Positions 7,482-13,823 of a stretch of DNA of 15,941 nt are shown here, one piece after another. The translations under genes were made by a program, and so were the position numbers. Within the stretch, counting starts at the first letter, position 1; each line of letters starts with the position of its first letter. Under the pieces are notes generated by a model, which was not told where the DNA came from, did no database searches, and was given only the letters and a program-made list of their open reading frames with translations. This stretch comes from CAZYBG01 sp964645155 (GTDB lineage: Bacteria; Pseudomonadota; Alphaproteobacteria; Rhodobacterales; Rhodobacteraceae): NCBI GenBank assembly GCA_964645155.1, contig CAZYBG010000073.1, positions 1-15,941 of the forward strand, in the 5' to 3' direction.

Positions 7482-7491
7482 TCCTCCGCGG

Positions 7492-8871
7492 TCAGCAGTT
7501 CGGCACGTTCACCGCCAGGCCGCCCAGCGAGGTTTCCTTGTACTTCTCGCTCATGTCGGCGCCGGTCTGGCGCATCGTCTCGATCGCGGCATCGAGCGGC
7601 ACGAGGTGGGTGCCGTCGCCGCGCAGCGCCAGCGAGGCGGCCGATATCGCCTTGATCGCGCCGAGGCCGTTGCGCTCGATGCAGGGCACCTGAACGAGGC
7701 CGCGCACCGGGTCGCAGGTCATGCCCAGATGGTGTTCCAGCGCGATCTCGGCGGCGTTCTCGACCTGCATCGGCGTGCCGCCGAGCACGGCGCAGAGGCC
7801 CGCCGCCCCCATCGCGGCGGCCGAGCCGACCTCGGCCTGGCAGCCGCATTCGGCGCCGCTGATCGAGGCGTTGTGCTTGACGATCCCGCCGATCGCGGCG
7901 GCGGTCAGGAGGAAGTCGCCGACGCGCCCCGGGCTCGCCCCCGGCACATGGTCGAGCCAGTAGCGGATGACTGCGGGCACCACGCCGGCGGCGCCGTTCG
8001 TCGGCGCGGTCACGACCTGGCCGCCGGCGGCGTTCTCCTCGTTCACCGCCATGGCGTAGACGCTCATCCAGTCGTTGATCGTGTGCGGCGCGGTCAGGTT
8101 CAGCCCGCGCTCGGCCAGCAGCTTCTCGTGGATGCCGCGGGCGCGCCGCTTCACCTTCAGCCCGCCCGGCAGGATGCCCTCGCCGGCGAGGCCGCGGTCG
8201 ATGCAGGCCGCCATCACCTCCCAGAGCCGGGCGAGGCCGCGGTCGAGCTCGGCCGCCGGGCGGAAGACAAGTTCGTTCTGCCGCTTCATCGCGGCGATCG
8301 ACCGCCCCGAGGCCGCCGCCATCTCCAGCATCTCGGCAGCGTTGCGGAACGGGTAGGGCACCTCGGCCCGCGGCGGTTCCTTGCCGGCTTTGGCCTCGGC
8401 CAGTTCCGCCTCGGTCAGCACGAAGCCGCCGCCGATCGAATAGTAGGTCTCCTGCAGGATCACATCGCCCTGCGCGTCGGTCGCCAGCAGGACCAGCCCG
8501 TTGGCATGGCCGGCCAGCGGCGGGCCGTAGTCGAACCGGAGGTCGGCCTCGGGGTCGAAGGCGAGCGGCGGCAGGCCCTCGGGCGCCACCCGGCGCTCGG
8601 CCCGGATCGTCGCCAGCGCGGCCTCGGCGCGTGCCGCGTCGTAGCTTTCGGGCAGGAACCCGGCCAACCCGAGGATCACCGCCCGATCGGTCGCGTGGCC
8701 GATCCCGGTGAAGGCGAGCGAGCCGTGCAGGCTCGCGCGGAGCCCGTGCGCCCGGAACGGCGAGGCGCGCAGCGCATCGAGAAACCGCCCGCCGGCGACC
8801 ATCGGCCCCATCGTGTGCGACGACGACGGCCCGATGCCGACCTTGAACATCTCGAAGACGCTGAGAAACAT
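7492..8871 (-). CDS. sdaA: L-serine dehydratase (L-serine ammonia-lyase), iron-sulfur type
   Basis: Converts L-serine to pyruvate and ammonia using a [4Fe-4S] cluster, in the cytoplasm. The 459-aa single chain matches the fused (alpha plus beta domain) bacterial form in length. It opens with the beta-domain signature FKVGIGPSSSHTMGPM (residues 9-24). The catalytic domain shows GGQVVTAPTNGAAGVVPA (283-300), NASISGAECGC (334-344) and CDPVRGLVQVPC (386-397). The cysteines at 344, 386 and 397 match the cluster ligands known for the family, and the last residue is C459, as in enzymes with the 'tail-in-mouth' arrangement. The ATG at 8871 has GGGAGG about 12 nt upstream, slightly long spacing. It diverges from rpiA across 175 bp. 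Identity is certain. Confidence 0.97.
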   Translation of the reverse strand: MFLSVFEMFKVGIGPSSSHTMGPMVAGGRFLDALRASPFRAHGLRASLHGSLAFTGIGHATDRAVILGLAGFLPESYDAARAEAALATIRAERRVAPEGLPPLAFDPEADLRFDYGPPLAGHANGLVLLATDAQGDVILQETYYSIGGGFVLTEAELAEAKAGKEPPRAEVPYPFRNAAEMLEMAAASGRSIAAMKRQNELVFRPAAELDRGLARLWEVMAACIDRGLAGEGILPGGLKVKRRARGIHEKLLAERGLNLTAPHTINDWMSVYAMAVNEENAAGGQVVTAPTNGAAGVVPAVIRYWLDHVPGASPGRVGDFLLTAAAIGGIVKHNASISGAECGCQAEVGSAAAMGAAGLCAVLGGTPMQVENAAEIALEHHLGMTCDPVRGLVQVPCIERNGLGAIKAISAASLALRGDGTHLVPLDAAIETMRQTGADMSEKYKETSLGGLAVNVPNC

Positions 8872-9046
8872 CGTGCGCGGTCGCCTCCCGGTGCCAGACA
8901 TAGGCGCTGGGCGCGGGTGCGGAACAGCCGAAACCGACGCTTGCCGTGGAAATCGCGCAGCCGCGCCGCCGGACGGTGCGGAATTTCGCCCTCGCCGGCC
9001 GGCGCCAAGTTTCCTATAACGGCGCGCGACACCGACGGAGTGCGCC
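8872..9046. promoter_or_regulatory. Divergent promoter region between sdaA and rpiA
   Basis: Towards rpiA, TATAAC (9015-9020) is a good -10 about 27 bp before the ATG, but no convincing -35 lies 16-18 bp upstream. ACGGAG is a good ribosome binding site 6 nt before rpiA. A stem of CCGCGCCG (8961-8968) and CGGTGCGG (8974-8981), 8 bp with one G-T pair, lies in the middle of the gap. Towards sdaA only a weak TATGTC (8912-8907) with TTCCGC at 16 bp is seen. Confidence 0.35.
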
Positions 9047-9835
9047 ATGAGTTCCGAGCTTTCGCCGATCGACAAGGCCAAGTTCCTCGCCGCCAAGCGG
9101 TCGGTGGACTTCGTGCAGAACGGCATGCGCGTCGGCCTCGGCACCGGATCGACCGCGGCCTGGATGGTGCGCTGCCTCGGCCAGCGGGTGCGCGACGAGG
9201 GGCTCAAGATCACCGGCGTGCCGACCTCGTCGCGGACCGCGGCGCTGGCGCGCGAGGTCGGCATCCCGGTCGCCGCGCTCGACGAGGTCAAGTGGCTCGA
9301 CCTCACCATCGACGGCACCGACGAGTTCGACGCCGCGCTCTGCCTCATCAAGGGCGGCGGCGGCGCGCTCCTGCAGGAGAAGATCGTCGCCACCGCCTCC
9401 GACCAGATGATCGTCATCGCCGACGCGGCGAAGGAGGTGGCGACGCTCGGCGCCTTCCCGCTTCCGGTCGAGGTCGTCCCGTTCGGCTGGAGCACCACGA
9501 AATCGCTGGTCGAGGAGGTGCTGATCAACCTCGACGTCCTCGGCCGGACCTCGTCGCTGCGGGTCAGCGGCGACGCGCCCTTCACCACCGACGAAGGCAA
9601 CTACATCCTCGACCTCGATCTGAAGCGCATCGGCAATCCGCGCCAGCTTTCGCTGCTGCTCAACCAGATCCCCGGCGTGGTCGAGAACGGGCTGTTCATC
9701 GACATCTGCGACATCGCCATCGTCGGCCACGGCGACGGCCGGGTCGAACTGCGCGACATCAACGCCGGCTCGACGACCGAGGACCGGATCGATTTCCTCG
9801 AAGACGGCAACATCTTCGCCGATCTCTCGGAGTGA
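9047..9835 (+). CDS. rpiA: Ribose-5-phosphate isomerase A
   Basis: Interconverts ribose 5-phosphate and ribulose 5-phosphate in the pentose phosphate pathway and, in autotrophs, the Calvin cycle. The 262-aa product has the phosphate-binding GTGSTA (32-37), then IDGTDEFD with D89 and D92, and KGGGGALLQEK with K102 and E111. The spacing of these four residues equals that of the E. coli active-site set D81, D84, K94 and E103. It is somewhat longer than the E. coli protein (about 219 aa), a difference seen in alphaproteobacterial members. The ATG at 9047 has ACGGAG 6 nt upstream. gor begins 7 bp after its stop, so the two are very probably one operon linking NADPH/pentose metabolism to glutathione reduction. 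Identity is certain. Confidence 0.97.
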   Translation: MSSELSPIDKAKFLAAKRSVDFVQNGMRVGLGTGSTAAWMVRCLGQRVRDEGLKITGVPTSSRTAALAREVGIPVAALDEVKWLDLTIDGTDEFDAALCLIKGGGGALLQEKIVATASDQMIVIADAAKEVATLGAFPLPVEVVPFGWSTTKSLVEEVLINLDVLGRTSSLRVSGDAPFTTDEGNYILDLDLKRIGNPRQLSLLLNQIPGVVENGLFIDICDIAIVGHGDGRVELRDINAGSTTEDRIDFLEDGNIFADLSE

Positions 9836-9842
9836 GAGGCAG

Positions 9843-11201
9843 TTGGCGTTCGACTACGACCTTTTCGTGATCGGCGGCGGCTCCGGCGGGGTGCGCGCCG
9901 CACGGCTCGCGGCCTCCGAGGGCGGCGCGCGCGTCGCGCTGGCCGAGGCCGACCGGATGGGCGGCACCTGCGTGATCCGCGGCTGCGTGCCGAAGAAGAT
10001 CATGGTCTTCGCCTCGGGCTATCGCGCGGCCATGGACGAGGCGGCCGAATACGGCTGGGCGGTGACCGCCGGCGCGTTCGACTGGCCGATGTTCCGCCGC
10101 CGCCTGCATTCCGAGCTCGACCGGCTCGAAGGCGCCTACCGCAGTGCGCTGACCACCGCCGGGGTGACGATCCACGACGCCCGCGCGGTGCTGGAGGATC
10201 CCCATACCGTGCGGCTCGACACCGGCGAGATCTTCACCGCTGCGCATATCCTCGTGGCGACCGGCGGCCGCCCCGAGCGGCCCGAGCGGGCGAATGCCGA
10301 GCTCGGCATCGTGTCGGACGACATCTTCCTGATGGAGCACCTGCCGAAGTCGATCCTGATCGTCGGCGGCGGCTACATCGCGTCCGAGATGGCCTGCATC
10401 CTGAACGGCCTCGGCGTCGAGGTGACGCAGTTCTACCGCGGCGCGCAGATCCTGCGCGGCTTCGACGACGAGGCGCGCGGCCACATCGCCGAGATCATGA
10501 AGGAAAACGGCATCCGGCTGCATGTCGGCACCGACGTGATCGACCTAGGCGCCGAGGGCGGCGGCATCCGGGCGAAGGGATCCGACGGGTCCGAGCGGGT
10601 CTACGACCAGCTGCTCTGGGCGACCGGCCGGCGGCCCAACACCGAGAACCTCGGCCTCGAAGCCGCGGGGGTGAAGATCGGCCGCCGCGGCGAGGTGCTG
10701 GTCGATGACTACAGCCAGACCAACGTGCCCTCGATCTATGCCGTCGGCGACGTCACCAACCGCCTCCAGCTGACCCCGGTCGCGATCCGCGAGGGCGCGG
10801 CCTTCGTCGAGACGGTGTTCAAGGGCACGCCCACGATCTTCTCGCACGATCTGGTGCCCGGCGCGGTCTTCACCCAGCCCGAATACGGCTATGTCGGCCT
10901 GACCGAGGAGCAGGCGCAGGAACAGGAGCCGATCGAGGTCTACTGCACCTCGTTCCGGCCGATGCAGACCGCCTTCGTCGGCCACAGCGAGCGGGTGCTG
11001 ATGAAGCTCGTGGTGAGCCGCGAGAGCCGCCGGGTGCTGGGCTGCCATATTGTCGCGGACCATGCCGGCGAAATGATCCAGCTGGCGGCCATCGCGATCC
11101 GCATGGGCGCCACCAAGGAGCAGTTCGACACGACCTGCGCGGTGCACCCGACCATGGCCGAGGAGCTCGTGACGATGCGGACGCCGGTCCGCACCGCGTG
11201 A
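9843..11201 (+). CDS. gor: Glutathione-disulfide reductase, TTG start
   Basis: FAD enzyme that reduces oxidised glutathione with NADPH in the cytoplasm. At 452 aa it is full length. It has the FAD-binding GGGSGG (11-16), the redox pair C43 and C48 in GGTCVIRGCVPKK, a second nucleotide site GGGYIASE (175-182) followed by YRGAQILR (198-205) whose arginines suit NADPH, and the C-terminal HPTMAEE with H435 and E440 as acid-base pair. The only start that keeps the FAD motif is TTG at 9843. The first downstream ATG is at residue 39, beyond the GxGxxG loop. GAGAGG overlapping the rpiA end serves as ribosome binding site. Arginine placement favours glutathione reductase over lipoamide or mercuric reductase. 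Confidence 0.95.
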   Translation: MAFDYDLFVIGGGSGGVRAARLAASEGGARVALAEADRMGGTCVIRGCVPKKIMVFASGYRAAMDEAAEYGWAVTAGAFDWPMFRRRLHSELDRLEGAYRSALTTAGVTIHDARAVLEDPHTVRLDTGEIFTAAHILVATGGRPERPERANAELGIVSDDIFLMEHLPKSILIVGGGYIASEMACILNGLGVEVTQFYRGAQILRGFDDEARGHIAEIMKENGIRLHVGTDVIDLGAEGGGIRAKGSDGSERVYDQLLWATGRRPNTENLGLEAAGVKIGRRGEVLVDDYSQTNVPSIYAVGDVTNRLQLTPVAIREGAAFVETVFKGTPTIFSHDLVPGAVFTQPEYGYVGLTEEQAQEQEPIEVYCTSFRPMQTAFVGHSERVLMKLVVSRESRRVLGCHIVADHAGEMIQLAAIAIRMGATKEQFDTTCAVHPTMAEELVTMRTPVRTA

Positions 11202-11207
11202 TTCCAG

Positions 11208-11240
11208 CTTGAATTCTTCGGTGCAGCGACCACCTAGCAG
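11208..11240 (+). promoter_or_regulatory. Candidate promoter for hflKC, possibly heat-shock type
   Basis: The 79-bp gap before hflK contains CTTGAAT (11208-11214). This resembles the -35 of both sigma-70 and RpoH promoters. CCTAGCAG follows at 11233-11240 as the only -10-like sequence, but the spacing (18-20 bp) is longer than ideal. hflKC is heat-responsive in some bacteria, which makes an RpoH reading attractive but unproven. The hflK ribosome binding site is probably GAAGAG, 7 nt before the ATG. Confidence 0.25.
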
Positions 11241-11280
11241 CATGACTTGCAGAACGATGACGAAGGGGAAGAGAACCTAG

Positions 11281-12519
11281 ATGGCAGGCAATAGCGGCGG
11301 GCCTTGGGGCGGCGGTGGCGGCTCTGGCGGCGGTGGAGACGACGACCGGAACGGTGGTCGCCGCGGCGGCAGGAGGCCGGGCGGCGAGGGGCCGCAGATC
11401 CCCGAGATCGACGAGATCGTGCGCAAGGGGCAGGAGCAGCTGCGCGTCCTGATGGGCGGGCGCGGCGCCCGCGGCCCGGGCGGTCCCGGCCAGGGCGGCG
11501 GCGGCTTCCGGATGACCCGCGGCACCTGGGGGATCGTCGGCCTGGTGCTCGTCGGGCTCTGGGCGTTCTCGTCGTTCTACACCGTCCGGCCCGAGGAACA
11601 GTCGGTCGAGCTTTTCCTCGGCGAGTTCTCGTCGGTCGGAAATCCGGGCCTCAACTTCGCACCCTGGCCGATCATGACCTACGAGGTGATCCCGGTCACC
11701 CGCGAGAACACCGAGGATATCGGCGATTCCGCCGGCCGCGGCGGCGATACCGGGCTGATGCTGACGACCGATGCCAACATCGTCGACATCGGCTTCCAGG
11801 TGGTCTGGAACGTCAACGATCCCGCCCGCTACCTCTTCAACATCGCCGATCCGCAGCAGACGGTCCGCGCCGTCAGCGAGGCGGTGATGCGCGAGATCAT
11901 CGCCGAGAGCGAGCTTTCCCCGATCCTGAACCGCGACCGCGGCATCATCGCCGACACGGCGCTGGAGGAGATCCAGGCGACGCTCGATACCTATGACAGC
12001 GGGATCGACGTGATCCGCGTCAACCTCGACCGCGCCGACCCGCCGGGCGAGGTGATCGACGCGTTCCGCGCCGTCCAGGCGGCCGAGCAGGAGCGCGACC
12101 GGCTGGAGCGGCAGGCCGATGCCTATGCCAACACGGTCCTCGGCGGCGCCCGCGGCGAGGCGGCGCAGGTCCTCGAGCAGGCCGAGGGCTATCGCGCCCG
12201 CGTGGTGAACGAGGCCGAGGGCGAGGCGAGCCGCTTCCTCGCGGTGCTCGGCGAATACCTCAACGCGCCCGAGGTCACCCGCAAGCGCCTCTACCTCGAG
12301 ACGATGGAGCAGGTGCTGGGCCAGGTGGACAAGATCATCCTCGACGGCGCGGTCGCGGGCGCCGACGGCAGCCAGGGCGTCGTGCCGTTCCTGCCGCTCA
12401 ACGAATTGCGGCGCCCGGGGACAACACAGGGGACTACATCCGGCGCGCCCCCGGCGCCGGCCGCCGGCGCGACGACGGTCGCACCGGCAGGCGGTGCAGG
12501 CGTGCAGGGGGGCAGCTGA
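11281..12519 (+). CDS. hflK: HflK, SPFH-family membrane protein (FtsH modulator)
   Basis: With HflC, HflK forms a large inner-membrane complex that surrounds or modulates the AAA protease FtsH; it is not itself a protease. The 412-aa product has a glycine/arginine-rich N-terminal segment (1-80), typical of HflK, and a helix EIDEIVRKGQEQLRVLMGG (42-60). One membrane span follows (about 82-100, TWGIVGLVLVGLWAFSSFY), then the SPFH/band-7 domain (about 101-255) with VRPEEQSVELFLGEF. A charged coiled-coil region (about 258-315, rich in Ala, Glu and Arg) precedes a Pro/Ala/Gly tail. Most of the chain should face the periplasm. hflC starts 3 bp after the stop, so the pair is co-translated. The start is ATG 11281. 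Confidence 0.95.
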   Translation: MAGNSGGPWGGGGGSGGGGDDDRNGGRRGGRRPGGEGPQIPEIDEIVRKGQEQLRVLMGGRGARGPGGPGQGGGGFRMTRGTWGIVGLVLVGLWAFSSFYTVRPEEQSVELFLGEFSSVGNPGLNFAPWPIMTYEVIPVTRENTEDIGDSAGRGGDTGLMLTTDANIVDIGFQVVWNVNDPARYLFNIADPQQTVRAVSEAVMREIIAESELSPILNRDRGIIADTALEEIQATLDTYDSGIDVIRVNLDRADPPGEVIDAFRAVQAAEQERDRLERQADAYANTVLGGARGEAAQVLEQAEGYRARVVNEAEGEASRFLAVLGEYLNAPEVTRKRLYLETMEQVLGQVDKIILDGAVAGADGSQGVVPFLPLNELRRPGTTQGTTSGAPPAPAAGATTVAPAGGAGVQGGS

Positions 12520-12522
12520 GCC

Positions 12523-13470
12523 ATGCGGAAGTCATCCATCCTCATCCCCGCGGTGATCGTGGTCCTCGCCATCGCGCTGTCGTCGATCTTCATCGTCGAC
12601 GAGCGCGAGAAGGCGCTGGTCCTCCAGTTCGGCCAGATCAAGCAGGTCAAGGAAGAGCCCGGGCTCGGCTTCAAGATCCCGCTGATCCAGGAAGTGGTGC
12701 GCTACGACGACCGGATCCTATCGCTCGATACCGACGAGATCGAGGTCACGCCGTCGGATGACCGCCGGCTGCGCGTCGACGCGTTCGCCCGCTACCGCAT
12801 CGCCGATGTGGTGCGGTTCCGCCAGGCCGTCGGCATCGGCGGCCAGGCGGCGGCCGAGACGCGGCTGCAGGGCATCCTCAACGCCCAGATCCGCGAGGTC
12901 CTCGGCTCGGAATCGGTCACCTCGGACACGATCCTCTCGTCGGACCGGCGGGTCCTGACCAACCGCATCCGCGACCAGTCGCGCGCCGCGGCGCAGGCGC
13001 TCGGCCTCGACATCGTCGACGTGCGCCTGAAGACGACGAACCTGCCCGAGCAGAACCTCGAGGCGACATTCGCGCGGATGCGCGCCGAGCGCGAGCGCGA
13101 GGCCGCCGACGAGATCGCCCGCGGCAACGAGGCGGCGCAGCGGGTGCGCGCCCAGGCCGACCGCACTGTCGTGGAGCTTGTCTCCGACGCCGAGCGGCAG
13201 GCCGAGATCGCCCGCGGTGAGGCGGACGCGCAGCGCAACGCGATCTTCGCCGACGCGTTCGGCGAGGATCAGGAGTTCTTCGAGTTCTACCGCTCGCTCA
13301 CCGCCTACCAGCGGGCGCTGCAGGGCTCGAACTCGACCCTGGTTCTGACGCCCGAAAGCGAGTTCTTCGATTACCTCGAAAGCCCCACGGCCGCCGGCCG
13401 CCCGGGCGCCGGCCCGGCGCCGGATGCCCCCGCGGCCGGCGAGCCTTCGGCAGCCGTCGAGGGCCAGTGA
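12523..13470 (+). CDS. hflC: HflC, SPFH-family membrane protein (FtsH modulator)
   Basis: Partner of HflK in the membrane complex. The 315-aa product has one N-terminal membrane anchor (about residues 6-24), then the band-7 opening FIVDEREKALVLQFGQI (23-39) and the SPFH domain. A long charged helix begins near residue 180 (FARMRAEREREAADEIARGN, then Ala/Glu/Arg-rich), typical of HflC oligomerisation. Residues about 250-285 carry the conserved EFFEFYRSLTAYQRAL segment, and the last 30 residues are a Pro/Ala/Gly tail. It starts 3 bp after hflK. Its stop overlaps the GTG start of the DUF2065 gene by 3 bases (GTGA), so all three are translationally coupled. Confidence 0.95.
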   Translation: MRKSSILIPAVIVVLAIALSSIFIVDEREKALVLQFGQIKQVKEEPGLGFKIPLIQEVVRYDDRILSLDTDEIEVTPSDDRRLRVDAFARYRIADVVRFRQAVGIGGQAAAETRLQGILNAQIREVLGSESVTSDTILSSDRRVLTNRIRDQSRAAAQALGLDIVDVRLKTTNLPEQNLEATFARMRAEREREAADEIARGNEAAQRVRAQADRTVVELVSDAERQAEIARGEADAQRNAIFADAFGEDQEFFEFYRSLTAYQRALQGSNSTLVLTPESEFFDYLESPTAAGRPGAGPAPDAPAAGEPSAAVEGQ

Positions 13471-13664
13471 TCGCAACCGCGATCCTCGCGGTGGGACTTG
13501 TGCTGATCGTGGAGGGGCTGGTGCTTGCGCTGGCCCCTTCGCGCCTCGACGAGATGCTGCGCCTGTTCGCCGAGATGCCGGTCGCGACGCGCCGCCTGAT
13601 CGGCTTCGCGGCGCTGGTGGCGGGCGTCGCGCTGTTCGCGCTCGCCCGTGGTCTCGGCGCCTGA
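13467..13664 (+). CDS. DUF2065 (YjeT-like) small membrane protein, GTG start
   Basis: A 65-aa protein with two hydrophobic helices (about residues 2-22 and 43-61) and the conserved linker SRLDEMLRLFAEMP between them. This matches DUF2065, represented by E. coli YjeT. The E. coli gene also lies directly after hflC, so the linkage is conserved over a long distance and suggests a role with the HflKC complex, although none is established. The start is GTG at 13467, overlapping the hflC stop as GTGA. No ATG lies near the first helix, so GTG is the reasonable choice. Length and topology fit the family. Confidence 0.88.
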   Translation: MIATAILAVGLVLIVEGLVLALAPSRLDEMLRLFAEMPVATRRLIGFAALVAGVALFALARGLGA

Positions 13665-13718
13665 TGGCCGCCCGCCCGCGCAGCGGCGACCCGGGGTGGC
13701 GTCACGCCCGCGTGAGAG

Positions 13719-13748
13719 CGCGGCGCGCGCCTTTGCGTTCGCGCCGCG
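13719..13748. other. Perfect 9-bp GC inverted repeat upstream of the htrA-type gene
   Basis: CGCGGCGCG (13719-13727) and CGCGCCGCG (13740-13748) flank a 12-nt loop. It lies in the 159-bp gap after the DUF2065 gene. No T-run follows on either strand, so it is not a standard terminator, although it might end hflKC transcripts with Rho. The loop contains the TTGCGT proposed as the -35 for the next gene, so it could instead be an operator. Confidence 0.45.
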
Positions 13749-13761
13749 GGAGGCTTATCTT
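13733..13761 (+). promoter_or_regulatory. Candidate promoter for the htrA/deg-type protease gene
   Basis: TTGCGT (13733-13738) is followed after 17 bp by TATCTT (13756-13761), predicting a start near 13768 and a leader of about 55 nt. The -10 has four of six consensus bases. Together with the strong separate ribosome binding site this supports independent expression of the protease from hflKC. The sigma factor cannot be decided; envelope-stress or heat-shock control is common for this family. Confidence 0.4.
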
Positions 13762-13807
13762 GCGCTTCAGGACGATCGAAGGGGCCCCCAGGCCGGGTCG
13801 CCCATCG

Positions 13808-13814
13808 AAGGAGG
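13808..13814 (+). promoter_or_regulatory. Strong Shine-Dalgarno sequence of the htrA-type gene
   Basis: AAGGAGG is a full match to the anti-Shine-Dalgarno core and sits 9 nt before ATG 13824. It is the best ribosome binding site in the window. It fixes the start of the protease upstream of its signal peptide and rules out the internal ATG at 13893. Confidence 0.75.
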
Positions 13815-13823
13815 ATCCGTTCC

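Noticed and set aside
7384..7491. Tandem repeat as an N-terminal extension of the EamA protein or as a CRISPR-like array
   Set aside because: An in-frame TAG 9 nt before the EamA ATG excludes extension. The copies are directly adjacent with no spacers, so it is not a CRISPR array.
6499..9870. A 1123-aa open frame on the plus strand, the longest in the window
   Set aside because: It lies antisense to the EamA gene and sdaA, both with clear family motifs, and then runs out of frame through rpiA. Its product is rich in Arg, Gly, Ala, His and Asp, the usual signature of a GC-rich shadow frame.
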